15,044 nucleotides of DNA, from assembly GCA_937930165.1 (NCBI GenBank), contig CALGVL010000131.1, positions 1 through 15,044 on the forward strand, written 5' to 3'. This DNA comes from an uncultured Acetobacteraceae bacterium (GTDB lineage Bacteria; Pseudomonadota; Alphaproteobacteria; Acetobacterales; Acetobacteraceae). Below the pieces are notes generated by a model. The model did not search any database. It was not told where the DNA came from and saw only the letters and a program-made list of their open reading frames with translations. The position numbers were made by a program, and so were the translations under genes. Below, piece after piece: positions 1-6,341 of this stretch (positions are counted from its first letter, which is position 1; each line of letters opens with the position of its first letter).

Positions 1-803
1 ACCAGCACCGCCGCCAGGGCCGAAACCGCGCCCGCCAGCGGGCTCTCCGGCGCGGCGAGATCCACCAGCGTCAGCGCGATCATGGACAGGATCGCGGCGC
101 GGTCCACTCCCGGCAGCGGGTTCGGCTCGGCCGGGTGCCCGGTCTTGCGCAGGGCGTTCAGGGTGAAGGAGGGGATGATGCGCCCGCCGATCAGGACCAC
201 CAGCGTCAGCGCCACATCCGCCGAGAGGAGTTCGCCCGCGTGCCAGGTTTCCTGCCACCAGCCGGCGGCCTCGCCCAGCATCAGCAGGTCGCCCGCCCAG
301 AAGGCCAGGACCAGCAGTGGCGGCCCGAACAGCCGGGCGCTGCGGGCCTTCACCAGCGCCGGCAGCACCAGCAGGATCGCCGCCGGGATGGCGGCCAGGG
401 CGATAGGGGCGGCAATGCCGGCGGGCAGGGGCGAGCCCGGCAGCAACGCCAGCCGCCCGGCCAGGAAGATCGCCACCAGTCCGATCAGCGGCGGCCCGGC
501 ATAGCCCTTCCGTCCCGTCCAGTTCGGGATCGCGGTCAGCAGGAAGCCGATGATGGCGGCGCCGACGAAGCCGGCCAGCATTTCATGCGCATGCCAGTGG
601 GGCATCGGCAGCGGCCCCTCCGGCAGGCCGAGCCCGGCCAGGGAGGCTACCCAGAGGGCGACACCGAAGGGGGCCCAGATCCCCGCCAGCAGGAAGAAGG
701 GGCGGAAGCCATAGGCAAATAGGGCGAAGCCGGAGCCGCGCCGCCGCATGCCGGCGCCCCCGGTCCGGATGCCCGCCGCGGCGGGCGTGGCATTTACGGT
801 CAT
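1..803 (-). CDS. nnrS: NnrS family haem/copper membrane protein, C-terminus outside window
   Basis: Reading leftward from an ATG at 803, an open frame of 267 codons runs off the left edge. NnrS proteins are polytopic haem- and copper-containing inner-membrane proteins linked to nitric oxide and nitrosative stress. Visible family marks are an N-terminal GFRPFFLLAG stretch (about residues 32-41) entering TM1, the histidine cluster HWHAHEM (69-75), and FLLTAIPNWTG (88-97) at the end of a TM helix. Several more hydrophobic helices follow (about 103-120, 128-150, 160-178, 195-212, 236-250). Family members are usually near 390-400 residues, so about a third is missing. GGAGG lies 8 bases before the ATG, supporting this start; a second in-frame ATG at codon 19 is less likely. 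A Crp/Fnr remnant lies just upstream, the position typical of a NO-responsive regulator. Family assignment is firm; a specific substrate or reaction is not known. Confidence 0.9.
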   Translation of the reverse strand, partial: MTVNATPAAAGIRTGGAGMRRRGSGFALFAYGFRPFFLLAGIWAPFGVALWVASLAGLGLPEGPLPMPHWHAHEMLAGFVGAAIIGFLLTAIPNWTGRKGYAGPPLIGLVAIFLAGRLALLPGSPLPAGIAAPIALAAIPAAILLVLPALVKARSARLFGPPLLVLAFWAGDLLMLGEAAGWWQETWHAGELLSADVALTLVVLIGGRIIPSFTLNALRKTGHPAEPNPLPGVDRAAILSMIALTLVDLAAPESPLAGAVSALAAVL

Positions 804-886
804 TCGTTGCAGCCTCCGTCGCCGCCCCCGGAGATCCTCCCGCGGGGACATGGACGCGTTCCTACCCCGCCGAGGTGGTCGCCGCC

Positions 887-900
887 TTGATCGCGGACAA
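887..900 (-). promoter_or_regulatory. Fnr/NnrR-like box upstream of nnrS
   Basis: On the minus strand the site reads TTGTCCGCGATCAA. It fits the TTG-N8-CAA skeleton of Crp/Fnr-family (Fnr, NnrR, Dnr) operators, with one perfect ATCAA half. It lies 84 bases upstream of the nnrS ATG, a suitable distance for an activator. The match is seen directly; binding is inferred. A 14-bp degenerate motif can occur by chance, but its place between nnrS and a Crp/Fnr remnant raises its plausibility. Apart from this I see nothing in 804-944. Confidence 0.45.
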
Positions 901-944
901 TTTCCGCGGCGATCCGCTGCCGGCCGGGGGGCCGGACCACTCCG

Positions 945-1270
945 CTATGCCTGCCCGCCCTCGGCGATGCGCCGCAGCGCCCGTGGGTCACGGAGGCGGC
1001 ACCGCCCTTCAGGATGCCGCGCCCTCCCAGCGGCTCAGGATGCGGCTGGCGGTGTAGAGGATGGTGCCGGACTCTCGGCGAGGTCCTGCCGGCCGTCCGG
1101 CTTGGCGCAGTACGGCATGGGCCAGTCGCTGCTCCACCCGCTCCGCCGTGATCTCGCGCAGGCGGGCATGCGCTTCCTTCACCCGGCCGCCGATGGCGCG
1201 CATGGCGTTGCGCAGCGCCGCCGTATCGGCCCCCGCGAAGAGTGTGGCAGGCCGGCCAGGGCCGAGGCAT
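945..1270 (-). pseudogene. Degenerate Crp/Fnr-family regulator (possible nnrR remnant)
   Basis: Pieces of one Crp/Fnr C-terminal half lie in order on the minus strand but in different frames. The dimerisation helix and start of the DNA-binding domain are at about 1230-1098 (ALRNAM, then ITAERVEQRLAHAVL). A shifted RQDLAE lies at 1091-1074. The recognition helix SGTILYTASRILSRWE is at 1071-1024. The wing RGILKGGAASVT is at 1021-986, and the end ALRRIAEGG with a TAG is at 980-945. That requires at least three frame changes. The roughly 15-20 residues normally found between the dimerisation helix and RQDLAE are also missing. No cyclic-nucleotide-like N-terminal domain can be found upstream. The order and motifs are those of Crp/Fnr proteins; NnrR identity is inferred only from the neighbouring nnrS. 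It cannot make a working regulator unless several sequencing errors coincide. Confidence 0.8.
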
Positions 1271-1309
1271 CCAGCCGGCTCCGGCAGGGGAGGGCGGGTG
1301 GTGGCCGCC

Positions 1310-1550
1310 CTATTCGGTCTTCTTCTCCACAGGCGGGTCACGTTCGTAGATGGACGGCCCCGGCGCTTCGTCCGTCCTGTTGCCCGGGCCGACCTGCGCC
1401 GTGTCGTGGCGGACCGGGTTCCGCTCCAGGCTGGTCTGGTTGGTCACCGGCTTGCCCGCGGCGCCCGGCCTCGTCCTTCCTGTCGAACTGGGCGCCGCCG
1501 GGAAGCATCTGGCCGCCGAATTTGTTCTTGCCGCTGAATTTCTGCGTTAT
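1310..1550 (-). pseudogene. Frameshifted small hydrophilic protein gene, unrecognised
   Basis: Two adjoining minus-strand frames both show the strong third-position G/C bias of real genes here and join into one small, charged, probably disordered protein. The first part includes FSGKNKFGGQMLPGGAQ; the second includes GKPVTNQTSLERNP and ends YERDPPVEKKTE before a TAG at 1312-1310. The switch falls in a G/C-rich run near 1461-1470 and fits one extra base. The total length is 3n+1, which agrees. The first part has no ATG or GTG in a sensible place: the likely initiation site reads ATA at 1550-1548, about 11 bases after a GGAG. Either the gene has lost both its start and its frame, or initiation is non-standard. 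GKPV-NQ also occurs in the neighbouring 74-residue protein, so the two may be distant paralogues. No function can be offered. Confidence 0.5.
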
Positions 1551-1585
1551 CGCCCTGCGATCTCCGCCCCATGCCGCGCCTGGAC

Positions 1586-1810
1586 TCAGCGGTCCGAGCG
1601 GCGCGCGGAGCCGCCGCCGCTCTGATTGCCGCCGCCGATCCTGATCTTCTCCTCGCCCGAGACCAAGTCGGTATTGCCGGTTCCAGGACCGTAGGATTCG
1701 TGCCTGCCGCTCTGGCCTGCCTCAGATGCCCGGTCCTGCCGCTCGATCTTCTGCCGGCCCTCGTTCTGGTTGCCGACCGGCTTGCCCTTGGTCTGGTTAT
1801 CGCGGGGCAT
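1586..1810 (-). CDS. Small hydrophilic Gly/Gln/Arg-rich protein, unrecognised
   Basis: This 74-residue protein has no hydrophobic segment and no cysteine. It is rich in Gly, Asn, Gln, Arg, Lys and Glu, so it is probably soluble and largely disordered. It begins MPRDNQTKGKPVGNQNEG and ends with a glycine/serine-rich basic tail. Codon third positions are strongly G/C, unlike the overlapping frames, which supports real coding. GAGGAGA lies 8 bases before the ATG, a very good ribosome binding site. That site and the ATG sit in overlapping inverted repeats described separately. The broken small gene follows 35 bases downstream on the same strand. I do not recognise a family; stress-related small disordered proteins look like this, but composition alone proves nothing. 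Confidence 0.65.
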   Translation of the reverse strand: MPRDNQTKGKPVGNQNEGRQKIERQDRASEAGQSGRHESYGPGTGNTDLVSGEEKIRIGGGNQSGGGSARRSDR

Positions 1811-1853
1811 GAGGTCTTCTCCTCATTCGGCTGTGGTGGTCTCCAGCCGAATG
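1809..1853 (-). promoter_or_regulatory. Two competing hairpins over the RBS of the 74-residue protein gene
   Basis: In the transcript, CATTCGGCT (1853-1845 reversed) pairs perfectly over 9 bp with AGCCGAATG (1832-1824 reversed), leaving a 12-nt loop. Immediately downstream, ATGAGG and CCTCAT (1826-1821 and 1814-1809) form a 6-bp stem with loop AGAAGA. The second stem holds part of the Shine-Dalgarno sequence and the first two bases of the start codon. The stems share three bases (1824-1826), so both cannot form completely at once. Such an arrangement could gate translation, or the longer repeat could be a protein operator. The repeats are seen; the role is inferred. Confidence 0.4.
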
Positions 1854-1964
1854 CCGGCGAGCCGCGGCCCGTTCTGAGAAGTTCCGCCTTTGCATGTGGC
1901 GGGCCGTGTCCGGGCTCCGGACCGTTCGGGGCAGTGCCCTGAACCCCTCCGCCGACCGGACCTC

Positions 1965-3452
1965 TCAGGCCACCTCCGCCTGCGGGTCGCCCGGCGCCGT
2001 CTCCCAGCCGAGTCCGGCAATGGTGACGATCCGCCGCCCGGCGAGATCCGGGCGGCAGATGATCGCGCCCTGCTCCTCCATCCAGGCCAGCACTCGTCGC
2101 GCCCGGCCGAGGGACCGGCTGCCATAGGCGCGCGCGATCGCCGCATCGGAGGGGCAGGGGGCGCCCTCCAGCGCTGCCCGGGCAAGCAGCAGGAAGACAC
2201 CTTGCAGATCCTCCGGCAGTTGCGGCGCCAATTCGACCGCCTGCTGCCATTCCGGCCGCTCCGCCGCCTCCGCCCCGATCCCGGCCCGGCCCACCGCCAG
2301 CAGCCGCCGGAAGGCAGCCAGATCCGGCGGCTTGCCGCCGATATTCTGGATCCGGCAGCGCACCAGGAAATCCTGGTAGAGCACCGCGACCGGGCGATAG
2401 GCGGCGTCCGGCTCGGCCAGGACCTGCCGCATCACCTCCTCCAGCCGGCGGCGGCGCTCGGCCAGTTCCTCGGGGCTCGGCGGCGCCGCCTCGGCGCGGT
2501 CGTGCAGCGGCGCCGGGCGGGCCTGGGCCAATTGGGTCAGGATGTCCGGCTGCGGCGGCGGGGGCGGGCGCCGGGGCGGCAGCCGCACCGGGGCGGGCTC
2601 CGGCGGCTTCAGGATCAGTTCCCGTACCTCCTCGGGCGGCGCTTCCGGCAGTGGGGTGAGCTTCGGGCCGGCGCCGCGCGATTCCGTTTCCACCCCGCCG
2701 ATGCGGACCGCCACGGGGCGCCGCGCCAGGGCCGGGCCGAGTGCCATGAACTGCCCGCGTTGCAGGTCGCGGAACATCTCCGCCTGCCGCCGCTCCATGC
2801 CCAGCAGGTCGGCTGCCCGCGCCATGTCGATATCGAGGAAGGTGCGGCCCATCAGGAAATTCGAGGCCTCGGCGGCCACGTTCTTGGCCAGCTTGGCCAG
2901 GCGCTGGGTGGCGATGATGCCGGCCAGCCCGCGCTTGCGGCCCCGGCACATCAGGTTGGTCATGGCGCCGAGGGAGACCTTGCGCGCCTCGTCCGCCACC
3001 TCGCCCGCGGCCATGGGGGCGAAGAGCTGCGCCTCGTCCACCACCACCAGCATGGGGTTCCAGGCGTCCCGGTCCACATCGAAGAGGCCGCCGAGGAAGG
3101 CGGCGGCGCGGCGCATCTGCCCCTCGGTGTCCAGCCCCTCCAGGTTCAGCACCACGGAGACGCGGTGCCGCCGCACCCGCTCCGCCGCCAGTTGCAGCCC
3201 GGCCTCGGAATGGGCGGTGGCGTCGATCACCAGATGGCCGTAGCGGTCGGCCAGGGTGACGAAATCGCCCTCCGGGTCGATGATCGCCTGCTGCACCCAG
3301 GCGGCGCTCTGCTCCAGCAGCCGGCGCAGCAGGTGCGACTTGCCGGAGCCGGAATTGCCCTGCACCAGCAGCCGGGTCGCCAGCAGTTCCTCGAGATCGA
3401 GAAGCGCCGGCTGCCCGGCCTCCGTCCGTCCCAGATCGATGCTGACTGTCAT
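1965..3452 (-). CDS. HerA/DUF87-type P-loop ATPase
   Basis: The product is 495 residues from the ATG at 3452. HerA-FtsK superfamily ATPases are ring-forming DNA-pumping motors. Visible motifs are Walker A GNSGSGKS (32-39), IIDPEGDF (57-64, the acidic motif typical of HerA proteins), Walker B MLVVVDEAQL (134-143), and RKRGLAGIIATQRLAKL (172-188) with the sensor-like Q183 and R184. The ATPase core ends near residue 250. A proline-rich linker (about 270-300) and a roughly 190-residue C-terminal region follow. The end of that region (about 425-490) looks like a helix-turn-helix or winged helix, which is an inference from pattern. A longer in-frame start at 3599 would add 49 Arg/Pro-rich residues of poor quality, so I prefer 3452. 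No NurA nuclease or other DNA-repair partner is adjacent. Its client and role are unknown; family membership is strong. Confidence 0.85.
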   Translation of the reverse strand: MTVSIDLGRTEAGQPALLDLEELLATRLLVQGNSGSGKSHLLRRLLEQSAAWVQQAIIDPEGDFVTLADRYGHLVIDATAHSEAGLQLAAERVRRHRVSVVLNLEGLDTEGQMRRAAAFLGGLFDVDRDAWNPMLVVVDEAQLFAPMAAGEVADEARKVSLGAMTNLMCRGRKRGLAGIIATQRLAKLAKNVAAEASNFLMGRTFLDIDMARAADLLGMERRQAEMFRDLQRGQFMALGPALARRPVAVRIGGVETESRGAGPKLTPLPEAPPEEVRELILKPPEPAPVRLPPRRPPPPPQPDILTQLAQARPAPLHDRAEAAPPSPEELAERRRRLEEVMRQVLAEPDAAYRPVAVLYQDFLVRCRIQNIGGKPPDLAAFRRLLAVGRAGIGAEAAERPEWQQAVELAPQLPEDLQGVFLLLARAALEGAPCPSDAAIARAYGSRSLGRARRVLAWMEEQGAIICRPDLAGRRIVTIAGLGWETAPGDPQAEVA

Positions 3453-3534
3453 CGGCCCCCGATACTCCCGTGCCGGGGTCGTAGAGCAGAGCGGGGTGCG
3501 GCTCAATCGCGGGGTGGGGGCCTCGGTGCCCTGG

Positions 3535-3548
3535 CCCGTCCGGACGGG
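3535..3548. repeat. 14-bp perfect palindrome between Nudix and HerA-type genes
   Basis: CCCGTCCGGACGGG is its own reverse complement. It lies 83 bases upstream of the HerA-type ATG and 62 bases beyond the Nudix stop, both genes being on the minus strand. It could be an operator for the ATPase gene or part of a GC-rich terminator of the upstream operon. There is no T-run next to it. Short palindromes are common in GC-rich DNA, so function is only possible. Confidence 0.3.
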
Positions 3549-3609
3549 AGCGATGGAGCGGGCGATGGAAACACGGGCCCTGTCCTGACCGGCCCTCAAT
3601 CCCCGGCGA

Positions 3610-4074
3610 TCATGCCTCCGGCCCGGCGGGGCCGAAGGGCCAGTCCAGGCTGCTGCGGACCTCGCCCAGAACGCGCTGCATGTTCTTGCCGAGCCGTGGC
3701 AGGGCCTCGCCCCAGGGCAGCACGGCGAAGCGGTCGAATTCCGGCAGGCGGGTGCCGTCCTTCAGGCGGAAGAAGCTGGTGCAGCGGAGGGAGGCCGGCT
3801 CCGGCATCGCCGGCGGGCGCCAGAGGAACAGCGCCAGATCCTTGCCCGGCATGTAGCGGTGCAGGCCAAGGTCGCGCAACTCGCCGGGCGGGGCGGCGAG
3901 GCCCGTCTCCTCCCGCAATTCGCGCGCCGCGGCGGCGATGAATTCCTCGCCCGGCTCGGCCAGGCCCTTCGGGATGTCCCAGAGTGCCGCATGCGCGAAA
4001 TGCCCGATCAGCACCCGCATGCTGTCCGTGACGATCACGCCGCAGCTCGTCCGCCGCGCGCCGCGTCCCGGCAT
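3610..4074 (-). CDS. Nudix hydrolase
   Basis: This 154-residue protein has a complete Nudix box at residues 37-59. G37, E43, R51-E52-L53, E55-E56 and G58-L59 fit the GX5EX7REUXEEXGU consensus without exception, so metal-dependent hydrolysis of an X-linked nucleoside diphosphate is expected. The residues before the box (HAALWDIPKG) are typical of family members acting on nucleotides. The substrate cannot be read from sequence: a nucleotide sugar would suit the upstream glycosylation genes, while house-cleaning is equally possible. It begins 9 bases after the stop of the EamA-like gene and is probably the last gene of that operon. No strong Shine-Dalgarno is visible, so expression may depend on translation of the gene before it. 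Confidence 0.9.
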   Translation of the reverse strand: MPGRGARRTSCGVIVTDSMRVLIGHFAHAALWDIPKGLAEPGEEFIAAAARELREETGLAAPPGELRDLGLHRYMPGKDLALFLWRPPAMPEPASLRCTSFFRLKDGTRLPEFDRFAVLPWGEALPRLGKNMQRVLGEVRSSLDWPFGPAGPEA

Positions 4075-4083
4075 GGCGGTGGC

Positions 4084-4416
4084 TCAGGCGCTCGCCAGCA
4101 GCACCACCCCGCCGCAGATCAGCAGCAGTGCCGTCAGCTTCTGCATGCCCAGCGTCTCTCCGAAGACCAGATAGCCGATCAGCGCCACCGCCACATAGCT
4201 TGCCGCCGTGCAGGGCAGCGCCACGGACATCGGGATCCGGCGCAGCGCGATGATGTAGAGCAGCGCCGCGCCGGCATAGGCGGCGAGCCCCACCATGGTC
4301 GCCGGGCGGAAGAGCTGCGCCAGGAAGCCGCCATCCCCGCTGGCGCCGGCCTTCAGCAGCACCTGCCCGACCAGCGAGGTCACGATCGCCGCCGCCAGGG
4401 CGAGCCAGAAGGGCAT
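4084..4416 (-). CDS. Small 4-TM EamA/ArnE-ArnF-like membrane transporter
   Basis: The 110-residue protein is almost entirely hydrophobic, with four TM helices at about 3-22, 38-57, 66-85 and 92-109. It has the half-size layout of SMR and ArnE/ArnF-type members of the drug/metabolite transporter superfamily, which work as dimers. The segment YVAVALIGYLVFGETLGMQK, with Gly-Glu in the third-to-fourth helix turn, is characteristic. ArnE/ArnF-like proteins move undecaprenyl-phosphate sugars across the inner membrane. Here its ATG overlaps the stop of a GtrB/ArnC-like glycosyltransferase (TGATG), which supports a lipid-sugar flippase role in place of a GtrA protein. That is an inference from context; a small EamA protein alone could transport other metabolites. 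Confidence 0.8.
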   Translation of the reverse strand: MPFWLALAAAIVTSLVGQVLLKAGASGDGGFLAQLFRPATMVGLAAYAGAALLYIIALRRIPMSVALPCTAASYVAVALIGYLVFGETLGMQKLTALLLICGGVVLLASA

Positions 4417-5468
4417 CACGAGAGCGCATCCTCCGGCGCCCGCGCCCGTGCGAGGGGGACGTGGCGCCGCGCGGCGGCAGGACCGATCACCTCCCGGACC
4501 ACGCCCTGCGGCTTGCCGTTGGCGGAAAGGAAGGCGCGCCCGACATACTCCCCGAGCACGCCAAGGATCAGGAATTGCACGCCGGAGAGCAGCAGGGTCA
4601 TCGTCATCACCGAAGCCCAGCCGGAGGGGGGCGAGCCGGTCATCGCCTCGGCGATCACCAGCGCCGCGCCGATCAGGCCGAGAATACCCATGGCGATGCC
4701 GGCGAAGATCGCCATTCTCAAGGGCAGGACCGAGAAATTGGTCGCGAGGTTCAGCCACAGCCGCACCAGGCGCCGCAGCGTGTAATTCGACCGGCCCTCG
4801 GCGCGCGCCAGGTGCAGCACCTCGATGCTGTCGATGCGCTGCGTCACCTGCATGATGAGCCCGTCCACATAGGGATAGGGGCCGGCGTATTTCGTGACCT
4901 CCCGTACCACCAGCGCGCTCATGCAGCGGAAGGAGGAGAGGTAGAGTCCCTTCGGCTTGTCGAGCAGCATGTCCGCCACGCGATTGGCGAAGCGGCTGCC
5001 GAGGTTGCGCCAGCCTTCATGCTTCTTCTCGGCATAGCGGGTGTAGACCACGTCCCAGCCGCCGAGCCGGGCATGGTCGTAGAGCTTGACCACCTCCTCC
5101 GGCGGGTTCTGCAGGTCGTCGTCCATGGTGATGACATAGGCGCCGCGGGCATGCCGCAGGCCGGTCATGACCGCGTTGTGCTCGCCGAAATTCCGCGCAT
5201 GCTCCAGGTAAGTCAGTGGCACGGTCGCGGTGGCGGCCAGGGCGCGGCAGACCTCGCCGGAATTGTCCGGGCTGCCATCATTGACCAGCACGATCTCCAG
5301 CCCGCCCTCGGGGCGCAGCGCGGACAGGGCCTCCACCAACTTCCCGACGGTCGCGGCGCCGCGATAGACCGGCACGACGATGCTGAGGCCCACAGGATGC
5401 CCCAGGGGAGGCCATGGCGCCTCGGCGCGCAGGGTTTCGGGCAGCATGCGGGCGGTTCCTCGGGTCAT
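4416..5468 (-). CDS. GT2 glycosyltransferase, GtrB/ArnC/DPM1-like, with two C-terminal TM helices
   Basis: The 350-residue protein starts with a GT-A fold: LSIVVPVYRG (28-37), LVNDGSPDNS (61-70), RNFGEHNAVMTGL (92-104) and the metal-binding region MDDDLQNPPEE (115-125, DDD 116-118). Later marks include SSFRCMS (178-184) and YVDGLIMQ (200-207). Two TM helices follow at about 252-275 and 285-308, ending in LGEYVGR (305-311). This is the plan of enzymes that transfer a sugar from a nucleotide donor to polyprenyl phosphate at the cytoplasmic face. The sugar cannot be told. The start overlaps the methyltransferase stop by four bases (ATGA), and its stop overlaps the next ATG, so the three genes are translationally coupled. 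The family is certain to the level of polyprenyl-phosphate GT2; GtrB and ArnC subtypes are not separated here. Confidence 0.9.
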   Translation of the reverse strand: MTRGTARMLPETLRAEAPWPPLGHPVGLSIVVPVYRGAATVGKLVEALSALRPEGGLEIVLVNDGSPDNSGEVCRALAATATVPLTYLEHARNFGEHNAVMTGLRHARGAYVITMDDDLQNPPEEVVKLYDHARLGGWDVVYTRYAEKKHEGWRNLGSRFANRVADMLLDKPKGLYLSSFRCMSALVVREVTKYAGPYPYVDGLIMQVTQRIDSIEVLHLARAEGRSNYTLRRLVRLWLNLATNFSVLPLRMAIFAGIAMGILGLIGAALVIAEAMTGSPPSGWASVMTMTLLLSGVQFLILGVLGEYVGRAFLSANGKPQGVVREVIGPAAARRHVPLARARAPEDALS

Positions 5469-6199
5469 GGTCGAGTGGCGGTGGCCAGGATGGAGCCACC
5501 GGCGGGAAAGGGCAGGCCAAGGGCGGTCAGGCGTCGCTCCAGCGCCGTCACGGCGTGCAGGCTGCGGTCGAGCCAGGGTGAAAAGGTGGCGACATCCGAG
5601 CGGTCGTCGGGCGCGCGGGCCAGCAGCTTGCGCTGCACCACCATCAGGGGCAGCAGCAGGGCGTTCCAGTAGCGCGGCCGGATCGCGGCGAAGCCGGCGC
5701 CGGCCAGCATGGCGCGGGCGCTGCCGGCGCTGAAGCGGCGGACATTGTGGACGCGGATGTCATGCGCCGAATGCAGCCACTGGAAGGCCGGCAGGTTCAG
5801 CACCAGCAGCCCCCCCGGCCGCAGCACCCGGCGCATTTCGGCCAGTGCCCGCTCCGGCTCCACCGCCGCATGGCAGAGGACATCCAGGCTGACCACCATC
5901 TCGAAGCTGGCATCGGGGAAGGGCATGGCGTTCACCGAGCCGGTGACGACCGGCAGGCCAGACTTGGCCCGGGCCCGCGCCGCCGCCTGCGGCATGAATT
6001 CCAGCCCGACCGCCCGGATGCCGGGCCGGGCCCGGCGCAGCCGCGCAAGGAAGCCGCCGGTGCCGCAGCCGGCATCCAACAGCCGGCCGGAGGCGGCAGG
6101 CAAGGCGTCCAGGACGGCGAGGATCCGGGCATGCAGGGCACGGTACCACCACATGCCGTCCTCGGCCGCGTCCATGAGCTGGTATTCGGCGGGCTCCAC
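5465..6199 (-). CDS. Class I SAM-dependent methyltransferase
   Basis: The 244-residue product has a Rossmann methyltransferase core. Motif I is LLDAGCGTGG (40-49). An acidic ribose-binding strand end VGLEFMP follows (64-70), then motif II-like MPFPDASFEMVVSLDVL (92-108), and RPGGLLVLNLPAFQWLH near 125-143. The C-terminal 80 residues are basic and carry a hydrophobic helix-like LLLPLMVV, so it may sit at the membrane. I chose the GTG at 6199 because the first in-frame ATG (codon 9) lacks a nearby ribosome binding site; the signal before GTG is itself weak. It is the first gene of the operon with the GT2 and EamA-like genes, so a sugar, lipid carrier or glycan is a likely substrate. The substrate is inferred only from context. 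Confidence 0.88.
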   Translation of the reverse strand: MEPAEYQLMDAAEDGMWWYRALHARILAVLDALPAASGRLLDAGCGTGGFLARLRRARPGIRAVGLEFMPQAAARARAKSGLPVVTGSVNAMPFPDASFEMVVSLDVLCHAAVEPERALAEMRRVLRPGGLLVLNLPAFQWLHSAHDIRVHNVRRFSAGSARAMLAGAGFAAIRPRYWNALLLPLMVVQRKLLARAPDDRSDVATFSPWLDRSLHAVTALERRLTALGLPFPAGGSILATATRP

Positions 6200-6304
6200 G
6201 GCGCGGTTCTCGCATCCGGCGATGGCCAGAACAAGGCGCGGTCGCGCGGCACTTCCGTACCGCCGCCCGCCTGCCGCCGCATCGTGGCCGCAATGAGAAT
6301 GCAG

Positions 6305-6325
6305 CCTGGGTCTGCCCTACCCAGG
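6305..6325. repeat. 7-bp inverted repeat in the divergent promoter region
   Basis: CCTGGGT and ACCCAGG are separated by 7 bases, 16 bases before the GT-C-like gene ATG and about 105 bases from the methyltransferase start. In this 142-base divergent spacer it could be an operator or a 5' hairpin affecting the + strand gene. No clear -35/-10 pair is visible. Seen directly; function is speculative. Confidence 0.3.
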
Positions 6326-6341
6326 ATGGCCCCCGCGAGCG

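Noticed and set aside
800..1270. 156-codon minus-strand frame spanning the Crp/Fnr remnant and the nnrS leader
   Set aside because: It holds only the wing fragment of the regulator in frame; the rest is out-of-frame or non-coding, so it is not a real protein.
1444..1572. Complete 42-codon minus-strand frame starting at an ATG at 1572
   Set aside because: Its codons lack the G/C third-position bias, while the alternative frame over the same bases has it; I treat it as a shadow of the broken small gene.
1965..3452. HerA-based anti-phage defence system
   Set aside because: No SIR2, DUF4297, NurA or other effector gene is adjacent, and neighbours are ordinary chromosomal genes.
1890..3941. Very long + strand open frame opposite the HerA-type and Nudix genes
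   Set aside because: Its translation is rich in Arg, Gln, His and Gly with no fold motifs; it mirrors the G/C third-position bias of genes on the other strand.
4084..6199. gtrABC prophage serotype-conversion cluster
   Set aside because: No GtrA protein, integrase or attachment site is visible, and the small membrane protein resembles ArnE/F more than GtrA.
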